Below, piece after piece: positions 44,089-53,299 of a stretch of DNA of 64,000 nucleotides (position 1 is the stretch's first letter; every line of letters starts with the position of its first letter). The position numbers and the translations under genes are program-made. Below the pieces are notes generated by a model. It did no database searches, was not told where the DNA came from, and worked only from the letters and a program-made list of their open reading frames with translations. This DNA is from Alsobacter sp046349155. GTDB taxonomy: Bacteria; Pseudomonadota; Alphaproteobacteria; Rhizobiales; Beijerinckiaceae. The stretch covers positions 62,001 to 126,000 of the forward strand of contig JAXMCW010000001.1 of the NCBI GenBank assembly GCA_046349155.1, read 5' to 3'.

Positions 44089-45132
44089 ATGCCGCAGCAG
44101 CGTTCCCACTGGGCGGCCGTCGTCGTGCTGGCCGTCATCGCCTGCGTGGCCGCACTCTCGGTCGCGAGCGCGGTCTTCGCGCCCGTGGCCTGCGCGCTTT
44201 TCGTCATGGCGCTCGTCTGGCCCCTGCAGGAGCGGCTGCAGGGCATGATGCCGAAGCTGGCGGCGCTGGCCATCACGCTGCTGGTCCTCGTCGCCGTCTT
44301 CGTTCTGTTCGGCTGGCTCACCGGCTGGGCCTTCGGACGGGTGGGACGCTGGACGCTCAGCGAGGCGCCGCGATTCCAGGCGATGTACGACCGCTTCGTG
44401 GAATGGCTCGAAGGCCATGGGGTCGCCATGGCCGGCTTCTGGTCGGAGCAGGTCAACACGGCCCGGATGCTGCGGCTGGTGCAGACGCTGACGAGCCGGG
44501 TCAACAGCGCGCTCAGCTTCTGGATCGTGGTCTTCGTCTACGTGATCCTGGGCCTGCTCGAGGTGGGCGACTTCCGCCGCCGGGCGTCGGTCCTCGGCGA
44601 CCCGGACCTGCGGGCCGTGCTGATCCAGGGCAGCGCGCTGACGGGGGCGAAGATCCGCCGCTACATGATCGTGCGCACGCAGATGAGCATCCTCACCGGG
44701 CTGCTCGTCTGGGCCTTCGCGGCCGCGATCGGCCTGCAGCTCGCCGCGGAATGGGGCGTCATCGCCTTCACCCTGAACTTCATCCCGTTCCTGGGGCCGC
44801 TCATCGCGACGCTCTTCCCCACGGCGCTCGCCCTCGTGCAGTTCGAATCCTGGCAGGCCGCCCTCGCCGTCTTCGCGGTGCTCAACGTCATCCAGTTTGT
44901 GGTGGGCAGCTACATCGAGCCGCGGGTCTCGGGCAACGCGCTCTCGATCTCGCCCTCGGTGGTGCTCTTCGCGGTGTTCTTCTGGACCTACCTGTGGGGA
45001 ATCTTCGGCGCCTTCATCGGCGTGCCCATCATGATCGGCGTGCTCACCTTCTGCGGCCAGCATCCCTCCAGCCGCTGGCTGGCGGACCTGCTCGGCGCGG
45101 GCGGGGAGGGGCCGGCCGTGGCCAAGGGGTAG
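44089..45132 (+). CDS. AI-2E family permease
   Basis: 347-residue polytopic membrane protein of the AI-2E (TqsA/PerM) family, with about eight helices. A cytoplasmic segment (about 85-135) separates the N-terminal pair from the core, and the family hallmark NFIPFLGPLIATLFP is near residue 230, followed by QFVVGSYIEPRVSG. Function in this family ranges from autoinducer export to ion or lipid-linked transport, so no substrate is claimed. ATG 5 bp after the patatin stop. Confidence 0.9.
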   Translation: MPQQRSHWAAVVVLAVIACVAALSVASAVFAPVACALFVMALVWPLQERLQGMMPKLAALAITLLVLVAVFVLFGWLTGWAFGRVGRWTLSEAPRFQAMYDRFVEWLEGHGVAMAGFWSEQVNTARMLRLVQTLTSRVNSALSFWIVVFVYVILGLLEVGDFRRRASVLGDPDLRAVLIQGSALTGAKIRRYMIVRTQMSILTGLLVWAFAAAIGLQLAAEWGVIAFTLNFIPFLGPLIATLFPTALALVQFESWQAALAVFAVLNVIQFVVGSYIEPRVSGNALSISPSVVLFAVFFWTYLWGIFGAFIGVPIMIGVLTFCGQHPSSRWLADLLGAGGEGPAVAKG

Positions 45133-45162
45133 GACCGGCGAGCCTGCGCAAGGCCTTCCCCG

Positions 45163-46911
45163 TCAGGCCGGCGCGGGCGCTCCCGGAAGCTCGACGGTCT
45201 GTGGCGCCAGGAGGTCGAGCCCGCCGTCGGCGGCCGGGGCGAGGCGCAGGATGTGGAACCGCGTGGGCTTGTCGTCGCGCCCGCCCATGACGGGGGAGGG
45301 CGCGGAGACGATGCGCAGCGGCCCGCAGCGCCCCACCCAGTCGATGTGCCGGTGTCCGTGCAGGGCCACGACGCGCCGGCCGAGCGGCTTGAGCTGACGC
45401 ACGAACCACGTGCCGTTGAGGAGCGCCGTCCCGATGCGCTCGGAGAGCGAGGGCGCGGGCTTGGGATATTCCACGAGGTGGTGGTGCAGGGCCAGGAGCC
45501 AGCGGGCGCGCGGCAGGGCCGCCGTCACGGCCGCGATGCCGCGCGCATCCTCCTGCGTCACCAGGCCGAGGGCGTTGGTGAAGGAGAAATGCGTCTCGGC
45601 GTTGGAGTTCAGCAGGATCACCCCGAGTCCGTCCTCGGTGGCCGGGGGCAGCACCATGGGGAAGAGGTCGGCCCACAGCTTTCCGAGCTGCGGCATCAGC
45701 CGCCAGCCACCCTTGTCGGCGAAGGCGGTGATGGCCTCCGCCTGCGGCGCGACGGCCTCGGACAGCGTGGGACCCAGCGCCTTGCGCGTGGCGTCCAGCA
45801 CGCGGACGCGGTCGCCCTGCACGGCCGCCATGGCCGAGAGCGTGCGCATCTGGCGCAGGCGCTTCAGGGGGCTCGTGGGCAGCTCGAGCCGCGCCGGGTT
45901 GGCCCTGTCGACGATGTTGAGGTCGTGGTTGCCGGGGATCACCAGCATCCGCTCCGCGAGCGCGGGGTGCTTCGCCAGGAGGTCCAGGAAGATCGCCCAT
46001 TCCGCCGAGCGCCCGGCGTCGGTCATGTCGCCTGTCACCAGCACGAGGTCGAGCGGCTCCTGCGCGTGGATGGCCTCGAGCCGCACGAAAGCCTCGGCCA
46101 GCCTGGCATTCCCGGACGGGCCCGAGCGGCCGCTCTCGATGCGCAGGCCATGCTCCTCGCCGACGATGTGGATGTCTGAGAAATGCACCACGCGCCACGG
46201 TTTCTGCGCGCCCGGCGGGTCATAGGCCTCGAGGTCCTGCGGCTGGTCCATCAGCGCGTCGTTGAGGCCCCACAGCAGGGACCCGCCCGCCAGGGCGGCG
46301 GAGACGATGACCACGGCGTTGGCGAGGGCGGGCAGGACCAACGCCCCCGGGTGGACCCATTGCCCGATGGTCCCGGTCCATTGCGTGAAGGGCCAGGCGA
46401 GCAGGACGAAGGCCAGCGCGAAGCCGCTCGCCACCAGCCCCGCGCCCACGGCGGTGATCCGGTTGATGCGGACCTGCGCGGCGGAGCCCGCCGCCGGGCC
46501 GAAGAGCCGCGCCGCGATGTGGCGGAGCCCCTCGCGGGCCAGGGCGTAGCCCGGCTGGACCGCGATCGCCGTCAGCGACCAGAAGCTGCGCTCCACGATG
46601 CGGAAGGCGGTGCGGCCGCCGTACCATGCGGCCGCGGCGGCGAGCGCCAGGATCAGGAACGAGCCCAGTTCCGCAATGCCCTTGACGCGCCCGGAGACCG
46701 TGGTCGCCCAGGCCGACGCGACGAGCGGCGCGGCCCCGATCAGCAGGCCAGGGAGGCCGATCTGCGCGACCCATGAGAGAGCCAGCTTGGGCAGGCTGAT
46801 CTCGGCGAGAAGGCTGCCGGCGATGGCCAGCATGGAGCGCGATTCGGGGCTCGAGGCGTCGTCCTCCACGTCCCCCGCGCGGGGGTCGATCAGGAGCGGA
46901 GGGCGTTCCAT
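45163..46911 (-). CDS. Membrane-anchored metallophosphoesterase
   Basis: 582-residue protein: about four N-terminal transmembrane helices (residues 40-250), then a calcineurin-like phosphoesterase domain. The metal motifs are all present: DIH in FSDIHIV, GDMTD, GNHDLN, LHHH and LHGHRH. It probably hydrolyses a phosphodiester or phosphomonoester at the membrane, for example a lipid-linked or nucleotide substrate. ATG at 46911 with a weak AAGGTG. It is the only minus-strand gene between 28.7 and 50 kb and converges with the AI-2E gene. Confidence 0.88.
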   Translation of the reverse strand: MERPPLLIDPRAGDVEDDASSPESRSMLAIAGSLLAEISLPKLALSWVAQIGLPGLLIGAAPLVASAWATTVSGRVKGIAELGSFLILALAAAAAWYGGRTAFRIVERSFWSLTAIAVQPGYALAREGLRHIAARLFGPAAGSAAQVRINRITAVGAGLVASGFALAFVLLAWPFTQWTGTIGQWVHPGALVLPALANAVVIVSAALAGGSLLWGLNDALMDQPQDLEAYDPPGAQKPWRVVHFSDIHIVGEEHGLRIESGRSGPSGNARLAEAFVRLEAIHAQEPLDLVLVTGDMTDAGRSAEWAIFLDLLAKHPALAERMLVIPGNHDLNIVDRANPARLELPTSPLKRLRQMRTLSAMAAVQGDRVRVLDATRKALGPTLSEAVAPQAEAITAFADKGGWRLMPQLGKLWADLFPMVLPPATEDGLGVILLNSNAETHFSFTNALGLVTQEDARGIAAVTAALPRARWLLALHHHLVEYPKPAPSLSERIGTALLNGTWFVRQLKPLGRRVVALHGHRHIDWVGRCGPLRIVSAPSPVMGGRDDKPTRFHILRLAPAADGGLDLLAPQTVELPGAPAPA

Positions 46912-47040
46912 GGGCGGCGTCACCTTCGGCGTGGTCGCGGGCGGGCATGCGGCGACACCGCGACCCGGGCTTGGAGCTGAGCTATAGCATATGCGCGGCG
47001 CGCAACCGCCCCGCGAATCTCGCCACTTTCGAGACCCTGC

Positions 47041-48837
47041 ATGGACCCTCTCCACGTCACCGGCGCCGTCATCCTGGGAGCCATGGTGTTGTTCATCTGG
47101 AACCGGCTGCCCGTGGTGGTCGTGGCCGTGGGAACCGCCCTGGCGCTCTGGGCGGGCGGGGTGCTCACGATCCAGCAGGCGCTGGCGGGGTTCGGCGATC
47201 CCGCCGTGGTGTTCATCGCCTCGCTCTTCGTCGTGAGCTTCTCGCTGGACGCGACGGGCGTCACCGCCTGGGTGGGCCAGAAGCTCGTCGGCGATCCCGA
47301 GCGCACGACCCTGTCGCGGCTCATCGTGACGCTGATGGTCATCACGGCGCTCCTGACGGCGCTGATCAGCTCCAACGGCGCGGTCGCCGCGCTGCTGCCC
47401 ATCGCGAGCGTCGCGGCGGTCCGCCTCAAGGTGGCGCCCTCGCTTGTGCTGATGCCGCTCGCCTTCGCCGCGCATGCGGGCTCCAACCTCGTCCTGACCG
47501 GCGCGCCCAAGAACGTGCTCGTCTCCGAGGCGCTCGTGGATGCTGGCCAGAAGGGCTTCGGCTATCTCGAGTTCGCCTTCGTCGGCGTGCCGCTCGTTCT
47601 TGGCTCGGTCGCCATCGTCCTGCTTCTCGGCCGGCGCCTGCTGCCGGACCGGCGCAGCCTCGTCATCCCGCCCGACCTCAGCCAGCACGCCCGCGTGCTC
47701 GTCGAGCAATATGGCCTGGCGGCCGACACGTTCCGGCTGGCGGTGCGCAAGGACTCCGAGCTCGTCGGGCACGGGCTCGTCGCGGACGTCCTCCCGCCGG
47801 GGCTCCAGCTCCTGGCCGTGCAGGACCCCGCGGGCCGTCCGGCGGTCCGCGCGCTCGCCGACGGCGACGTGGTGCTGGTGCGGGGGGACGCGGCGCTCGC
47901 CGCCTCCTTCGCGGAGGAGCAGGGGCTGGCCTTCCGCGAGGAGGAGCAGGGCGACCCGGGCAACCTCTTCAACCGGCGCACGGGCCTCGCCGAGGTCATC
48001 GTGCCGCCCCGCTCCGAGCTCGTCGGCCGCAGCGCCTTTCCCGGCATGGTCACGGAAGGGGGCGACCTCGTGGTGCTCGCCATCCAGCGCAACGGGACAG
48101 ACGCGGGCGACGCCCCGGTCGACCTCGCCGTCGGCGACACGCTGCTCCTCAAGGGCACCTGGGAGGCGCTGGACGAGCGGCTCGGCACGCCGGACGTGCT
48201 GCTCGTGAACTCTCCCGAACTCGTGCGGCGCCAGGCCCTGCCGCTCGGTCCCGGCGCGCGCAACGCCATCGGCATGCTCGCCGTCATGGTGGCCATGCTG
48301 GTGACCGGCATCGTCCCGCCCGTCGCGGCGGGGCTCGTCGCCGCGGGCTGGCTGCTGGTCACCGGCGTGGTGACGCTCGACGCGGCCTATCGCGCCATCA
48401 ACTGGACCACGGTGATCCTCGTCGGCGCCATGATGCCGATCTCCGTCGCCATGGATCGCACCGGCGCCGCGCGCCTGCTCGCCGACGCCCTCGTGGATGT
48501 CGTCGGCGGCCTGGGGCCGACCGCCCTGCTCGCCGGCCTGTTCCTGCTCACGGCGACGCTGGGCCAGATCATGAGCAACACGGCGACCACGCTGATCGTG
48601 ATCCCCGTCGCCATGGCCGCCGCGGCGGGCATGGACGTCTCGCCGCGGCCCGTGATGATGAGCCTTGTCGTCGCCGGCGCGGCGTCCTTCCTCACCCCGA
48701 TCGCCACCTCCACCAACCTCATGGTGATGGGCCCGGGCGGCTACAGGTTCGGCGACTATTGGCGGCTCGGCCTGCCGCTGATGGCGCTCTACTTCGTGGT
48801 CGCCGTGTTCCTGGTGCCGGTCGTCTGGCCCTTCTGA
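47041..48837 (+). CDS. SLC13-family anion permease with internal TrkA-C domains (second copy)
   Basis: 598-residue paralogue of the permease at 28752-30563, sharing long collinear blocks (FIWNRLPVVVVAVGTALALW, LISSNGAVAALLP, DLSQHARVLVEQYGL, NTATTLIVIP, MVMGPGGY). It has the same layout: two membrane halves around a pair of RCK-C/TrkA-C domains. Differences concentrate in the cytoplasmic domains. ATG at 47041. Divergent from the metallophosphoesterase gene across 129 bp. Substrate unknown. Confidence 0.9.
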   Translation: MDPLHVTGAVILGAMVLFIWNRLPVVVVAVGTALALWAGGVLTIQQALAGFGDPAVVFIASLFVVSFSLDATGVTAWVGQKLVGDPERTTLSRLIVTLMVITALLTALISSNGAVAALLPIASVAAVRLKVAPSLVLMPLAFAAHAGSNLVLTGAPKNVLVSEALVDAGQKGFGYLEFAFVGVPLVLGSVAIVLLLGRRLLPDRRSLVIPPDLSQHARVLVEQYGLAADTFRLAVRKDSELVGHGLVADVLPPGLQLLAVQDPAGRPAVRALADGDVVLVRGDAALAASFAEEQGLAFREEEQGDPGNLFNRRTGLAEVIVPPRSELVGRSAFPGMVTEGGDLVVLAIQRNGTDAGDAPVDLAVGDTLLLKGTWEALDERLGTPDVLLVNSPELVRRQALPLGPGARNAIGMLAVMVAMLVTGIVPPVAAGLVAAGWLLVTGVVTLDAAYRAINWTTVILVGAMMPISVAMDRTGAARLLADALVDVVGGLGPTALLAGLFLLTATLGQIMSNTATTLIVIPVAMAAAAGMDVSPRPVMMSLVVAGAASFLTPIATSTNLMVMGPGGYRFGDYWRLGLPLMALYFVVAVFLVPVVWPF

Positions 48838-48935
48838 CGGGCGCTGCCTGGCGGGATGACCTGCGGCGCGGGCGGCGTGGACTTGGCGCTGCGGACAAGC
48901 CTAAGTTGACCCACTCACGCGAGAAGGACGACGCC

Positions 48936-49952
48936 ATGACGCAGATGACGCTGGCCTGGACGCGACGCGCGCTGCTCGGGGGCATGACGGCCGCCGCCGC
49001 CGCGGCGCTCGCCCCCTCGCGCCTCCTCGCGCAGGCCGACCCGCTGCCCTCCTGGGCCACGGGCGATGCGAAGGCGCGCATCCTGGATTTCGTCCGGCGG
49101 ACCACGACCGAGGGGAGCGCCGACTTCGTTTCGGCCGGCGAGCGCGTTGCGACCTTCGACAATGACGGCACCCTGTGGGCCGAGCAGCCCATGTACTTCC
49201 AGCTCGCCTTCGCAATCGACCGGGTGAAGGCTCTTGCCGACCAGCATCCCGAATGGCGGACGACCGCCCCCTTCAGCGCCGTGCTGGACGGCGACCGCGC
49301 CGCGCTCGCGGCTCTGGGCGAAAAGGGCTTCCTGCAGATCGTGGCCGCGACGCATGCCGGGGTGACGGTGGCGGAGTTCGAGGGCACGGTGCGGCAATGG
49401 CTCGCCACGGCGCGCCATCCGCGGTTCGACCGGCCCTACACCGACCTGGTCTACCAGCCCATGCTCGAACTGCTCGCCTTCCTGCGCGCCAGCGGCTTCA
49501 AGACCTTCATCGTGTCGGGCGGCGGCATCGAGTTCATGCGGCCTTGGGTGCCGCAGTCCTACGGCATCCCGCCCGAGCAGATCGTGGGCTCCAGCGGAAA
49601 GACCCAGTTCCGCCTCGACGGCGACGTTCCCGCGATCGTGAAATTGCCGGAGATCGAGTTCGTCGACGACGGCCCCGGCAAGCCCGTCGGGATCAACCGC
49701 TTCATCGGCCGCCGGCCCGTCTTCGCGGCGGGCAATTCGGACGGCGACCTGCAGATGCTGCAATGGACGACGCTGAACACCGGCGCCCGCTTCGGGATGA
49801 TCGTCCATCACACCGACGCCGAGCGCGAATGGGCCTATGACCGCGCGTCGCCCGTGGGGCGGCTCGACAAGGCGCTGGACGAGGCGCCGTCGCGCGGCTG
49901 GCTGGTGGTCGACATGAAGCGCGACTGGCTGCGCATCTTCCCCTGGCAGTGA
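48936..49952 (+). CDS. Tat-exported HAD-superfamily phosphatase
   Basis: 338-residue haloacid-dehalogenase-like hydrolase. The N-terminus is a twin-arginine signal (TRRALLGG at residues 9-16, Ala-rich core, LLAQA cleavage). The HAD motif I is FDNDGTL (nucleophile Asp-75, acid/base Asp-77), motif II is FIVSGGG, motif III Lys is in the AIVKLPEIE region and motif IV is GNSDGD. Likely a periplasmic phosphatase (SerB/PhoE-like). ATG at 48936 with AAGGA upstream, 98 bp after the SLC13 gene. Confidence 0.9.
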   Translation: MTQMTLAWTRRALLGGMTAAAAAALAPSRLLAQADPLPSWATGDAKARILDFVRRTTTEGSADFVSAGERVATFDNDGTLWAEQPMYFQLAFAIDRVKALADQHPEWRTTAPFSAVLDGDRAALAALGEKGFLQIVAATHAGVTVAEFEGTVRQWLATARHPRFDRPYTDLVYQPMLELLAFLRASGFKTFIVSGGGIEFMRPWVPQSYGIPPEQIVGSSGKTQFRLDGDVPAIVKLPEIEFVDDGPGKPVGINRFIGRRPVFAAGNSDGDLQMLQWTTLNTGARFGMIVHHTDAEREWAYDRASPVGRLDKALDEAPSRGWLVVDMKRDWLRIFPWQ

Positions 49953-50016
49953 AGTCCCTGGCACTGAAGCCGGGCGAGCGCCTGGCGACGCGATCCCGAG
50001 GAGCCCTCCCGAGACC

Positions 50017-50112
50017 ATGACCATCCGCCACGAATACCTCTTGACGAAGATCCTCTTCGGCATCGTCCTGCTCGCCCTGGCGTTCGGTCTCTGGGACCTC
50101 TTCAAGGGCTGA
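50017..50112 (+). CDS. 31-residue single-pass membrane peptide
   Basis: ATG at 50017 opens a 31-codon frame encoding a charged N-terminus (MTIRHEYLLTK), one hydrophobic helix (ILFGIVLLALAFGLW) and a short DLFKG tail. It lies 64 bp after the HAD phosphatase gene, on the same strand. A GAG-GAG sequence lies 15 nt upstream, rather far for a ribosome-binding site. Composition is that of a genuine small membrane protein, not of shadow reading frames here, which are Arg/Pro/Ala-rich. Function unknown. Confidence 0.45.
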   Translation: MTIRHEYLLTKILFGIVLLALAFGLWDLFKG

Positions 50113-50141
50113 CGCCGGAGGCGGGGCTGCGCGGCGCGCAG

Positions 50142-50183
50142 CGGCGAAGCGACCCGCCCCCGAGGGACCGGATCGCTTCGCCG
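50142..50183. terminator. Bidirectional hairpin before dienelactone hydrolase end
   Basis: CGGCGAAGCGA and TCGCTTCGCCG form a perfect 11-bp stem around a 20-nt loop that itself is GC-rich, in the convergent junction between the small membrane peptide and the dienelactone hydrolase gene. No T-run; probable bidirectional terminator. Confidence 0.5.
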
Positions 50184-50208
50184 GCAGGCCTGGCTCAGTC
50201 GCCCCGGG

Positions 50209-51000
50209 TCACTTCTTCAGCGTGGCGTCGAAGAGCGACAGCGCGGCGGCCGTGGACTCCTTGTCGGCCTTCTCGTCGTAGCGCAGGGGAAGGTTGAACT
50301 TCTTGCCGATCTCGGTGGCCTCGGGATTGGTGAAGGAATGCACCGCGCCGGGATACTGGATGACCTTGTAGTCGGCCTTCGCGGCGTCGAGGTCCTTCTC
50401 GAAGGCGACGTATTCCTCCTTCTTGATGAAGGGATCGTCCGCCCCGTTGAGGACCAGGATCTTCGCCTTGACTTCGCCCGGCTGGGGCGCAGGCGTGTTG
50501 ATGCCCAGCGAGGCGTGGAAGCCGGCGACCGCCCCGAGGTCGCTCCCCACGCGCGCCATGTTCAGCACCACGGCCCCGCCGAGGCAGTAGCCCACCGCGC
50601 CGATCCGCGAGCCGCCCACGGTGGGGTGCTGGGAGAGCTGCGCCTTGGCCGCGTTGAAGCGCGACTGCATGGCGGCGGGAGCCTTCATGAGCTCGCCAGC
50701 CAGCGCGCCGGCGTCTTTGGGATTGTCCGCCGTCTTGCCGTCGCCGTACATGTCGGCGAGGAAGACGGTGTAGCCCTGCTGGGCGAAGTTCCTGGCCTCG
50801 TCGTGGGCATGCTTGGTGATGCCCCACCATTCCGGCACCATGACGATCCCGGGCCGTTTCGCGCCGCCCGCGTCGTCATAGACGATGAACCCCTTCAGCG
50901 AGGTGGCGCCGTCCTGGTAGGTCACGGCCTCCTCCTTGACCGCCGCCTGTGCGGCGAGCGTGGCCATGGCCGTGAAGGCCGCCGTCAACATCATCCTCAT
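50209..51000 (-). CDS. Secreted dienelactone-hydrolase-family protein
   Basis: 263-residue alpha/beta hydrolase with a Sec-type signal peptide (cleavage near AQAA, residue 20). The catalytic triad is Cys-139 in GYCLGG, Asp-189 in GADDPF and His-221 in AVHSF, i.e. the Cys nucleophile typical of dienelactone hydrolases. VPEWWG near residue 55 is the oxyanion region. A periplasmic esterase or lactonase of unknown substrate. ATG at 51000 with GGAGA upstream. Divergent from the Gfo/Idh operon. Confidence 0.9.
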   Translation of the reverse strand: MRMMLTAAFTAMATLAAQAAVKEEAVTYQDGATSLKGFIVYDDAGGAKRPGIVMVPEWWGITKHAHDEARNFAQQGYTVFLADMYGDGKTADNPKDAGALAGELMKAPAAMQSRFNAAKAQLSQHPTVGGSRIGAVGYCLGGAVVLNMARVGSDLGAVAGFHASLGINTPAPQPGEVKAKILVLNGADDPFIKKEEYVAFEKDLDAAKADYKVIQYPGAVHSFTNPEATEIGKKFNLPLRYDEKADKESTAAALSLFDATLKK

Positions 51001-51225
51001 TCACGTCTCCTGACCGTCTCGATCTCGTCTGCGCCGGGGAAGCGCCCGGCTTGCGCGGGGAGACACTAGCGGCTCGTGGAAGGCCGTTGTGTTCCCGAGT
51101 TCGTGATCGCACGGGGCAGGGTTGCGGCAGGGCCCGTGCCGCCGGCGGCAGGGTGCGCTATCGTGTCCGCAAAGGGCCGCAGGACGCGACAGCGACGGCC
51201 CGGCAAAAGGGGAGGGACGACAGCC

Positions 51226-52356
51226 ATGGTGCAGTCCAGGGTGAGGATCGGGCTCGTCGGCGCGGGCGCCATCATGCGCCTCAGCCATGCCCCCACCATC
51301 GCCGCCAGCGCGGACGCCGAGCTCGCCGGCGTCTACGACGCCGATCCCCGGCGCGCCGCGTCGCTCGCGGACGACTTCGGCAGCCGGTCCTTCGACAGCC
51401 TGGAGGCGCTGCTGGAGCGCCGCGACGTCGACGCCGTGATCGTGGCCACGCCCAACCTCTTCCACGAGGAGGCGGTGGTCGCTGCCGCGCGCCGCGGCAA
51501 GCACGTGCTCTGCGAGAAGCCGCTGGCCATCGACGCCGCCGCCGCGCGCCGGATGGTGCGGGCCTGCGAGGAAGCGAAGGTCGTGCTGCAGGTCGGCTTC
51601 AACCAGCGCCTCTGGGGCCAGGTGGAGATCGCCAAGCGCTTGCTGGAGTCCGGCTTCATCGGCACGGTTCACCAGATGCGCTCGATCTATTCCGAGAAAT
51701 CCACGGCCTACCCCGCCGCCACCCGCTACCGGTACGACCTCGCGCAGTCGGGCGGAGCGACGATCATCGACCTGACGATCCACCGCATCGACCTCGCCCG
51801 GCATCTCGTCGGCGACTTCAGCGGCGTCTTCGCGGAGCTGACGCACAGCGCATTGCCGGATGCGGTGGACGACAACGTCTTCCTGCTCGCCCGCTTCGCC
51901 GGCGGCGCGCGGGGCTGCCTCGCCGGAAACCGCTTCTCGCCCAATATCGGCGATGGCACGGACCTCTACGGCACCGAGGGCACGATCCATATCGCGAGCG
52001 AGACGGCCTCGCCCTTCGCCTCCGCCCCGCTCGCGGTCTACACGGAGAAGTCCGCCGCCGAATTGCCGGACGTGCTGCGCGAGGCGCATTATCCCGACGC
52101 GTGGTGGCAGACGTTCAAGGGGGGCTGGATCACGGTGAAGCCGCCGCGGCGCAGCCCCTATGGCCGCCAGCTCGCGGCCTTCTGCGCCAGCATCCGCGAG
52201 GGCGCGCCGGTGGTCGCCTCGGGGCTCGACGGCCTGCGCGCGCAGGAATTCGTGCAGGGGGCCTACCTGTCGATGCAGACGGGCGGCTGGGTCGACCTGC
52301 CCTTGCCGGAGGATGCGCCCTTCGTGCTGCCCGACTACGGGAGGGCGCGGCCGTGA
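51226..52356 (+). CDS. Gfo/Idh/MocA-family sugar dehydrogenase
   Basis: 376-residue NAD(P)-dependent oxidoreductase. Rossmann GLVGAGAIM at the N-terminus, the EKPLA motif (Lys contacting substrate and nicotinamide) near residue 98, and a C-terminal alpha/beta domain with the putative catalytic DLTIHRIDLARHL (His). It probably oxidises a sugar, inositol or glycoside. ATG at 51226 with GGGAGGGA. Its stop overlaps the next gene by 4 bp (GTGA), so it works with the following isomerase. Confidence 0.9.
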   Translation: MVQSRVRIGLVGAGAIMRLSHAPTIAASADAELAGVYDADPRRAASLADDFGSRSFDSLEALLERRDVDAVIVATPNLFHEEAVVAAARRGKHVLCEKPLAIDAAAARRMVRACEEAKVVLQVGFNQRLWGQVEIAKRLLESGFIGTVHQMRSIYSEKSTAYPAATRYRYDLAQSGGATIIDLTIHRIDLARHLVGDFSGVFAELTHSALPDAVDDNVFLLARFAGGARGCLAGNRFSPNIGDGTDLYGTEGTIHIASETASPFASAPLAVYTEKSAAELPDVLREAHYPDAWWQTFKGGWITVKPPRRSPYGRQLAAFCASIREGAPVVASGLDGLRAQEFVQGAYLSMQTGGWVDLPLPEDAPFVLPDYGRARP

Positions 52357-53177
52357 CGCCCTGCTTCCACAGCGTCGGCCTGCCCCGGCGCAGCCTCATG
52401 GAGGCGATCGGCATGGTCGCGGACGCCGGCTACGCGGCCATCGAGATCAACGCGGAAACCCTGCCCTGGGCGCCGGCGCACCTGACGCCGGCAGCGGGCC
52501 CCCAGGAGCGGCGCGCGGTGCGGGAGGCCTGCGACGCGCGCGGCCTCGTCATCGCGGCCGTCGGGGCGCACCTGCCGATGGTGATGGCCGATCCGGCGCA
52601 GCGCGAGGCCGCCATCGCCTATGTCGATGGCTGCACGGACCTCGCGCGCGACCTCGGCGCGCCCGTGGTCCACATCCTCTCCGGCCCGCTCGCCCCGGGC
52701 CTCGCGCGCGAGGAGGCCTGGCCGTGGTTCCGCACCGCTGTCGAGCGCACGACGGAGCATGCCCGCCGGCGCGGGGTGACGCTCGGCATCGAGGCCATTG
52801 CCGGGCATCTCTTTCACGGCGCCGACGACTATCGCCGCCTCGCGTCCGAGCTGCCGGGGGTGGGGTTCACGGTGAACTTCGATCCCAGCCACCTCGCCGT
52901 GCAGGGCGAGGACCCGCGGCGCGTCGTGGACCTCTTCGGCCACCGGGTCTCGCATGTCCACCTGAAGGACGGCGCGGGCCGGTTCCCCGACTTCAGCTTC
53001 CCGCCTCTGGGCCGCGGCGTGATCGACTTCGCGGGATTGCTGCAGGGCCTGCGGGCGGCGGGCTATGACGGCGCGCTGTCGGTCGAGTACGAGGCTCAGG
53101 TCTTCGGCTGGAACGAGACGGAGGACGAGATCCTCGGTCACGGCCGGACCGTCCTCGACGGCCTGCTGGCGGGCTGA
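52353..53177 (+). CDS. Xylose-isomerase-like TIM-barrel sugar isomerase/epimerase
   Basis: 274-residue TIM-barrel enzyme of the IolE/IolI/Hyi-like family. Metal ligands are suggested by GIEAIAGH (Glu), VNFDPSHLA (Asp, His), HVHLKDGAG (His) and SVEYEAQ (Glu). GTG at 52353 overlaps the dehydrogenase stop, giving a two-gene catabolic operon: oxidation by Gfo/Idh, then isomerisation or epimerisation. No transporter is attached. Confidence 0.87.
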   Translation: MTPCFHSVGLPRRSLMEAIGMVADAGYAAIEINAETLPWAPAHLTPAAGPQERRAVREACDARGLVIAAVGAHLPMVMADPAQREAAIAYVDGCTDLARDLGAPVVHILSGPLAPGLAREEAWPWFRTAVERTTEHARRRGVTLGIEAIAGHLFHGADDYRRLASELPGVGFTVNFDPSHLAVQGEDPRRVVDLFGHRVSHVHLKDGAGRFPDFSFPPLGRGVIDFAGLLQGLRAAGYDGALSVEYEAQVFGWNETEDEILGHGRTVLDGLLAG

Positions 53178-53299
53178 GGCGGCGCGCCGAGCGGCCTCTT
53201 GCCTCGCCTCGCGGGCGCAGCCGGTCTGCGCCGCGTGCGGGAGCGAAGCGCCGAGGAGACGCCTAGCATCGCGTTCCCCTTGCATCACCGGAGGCTTCG

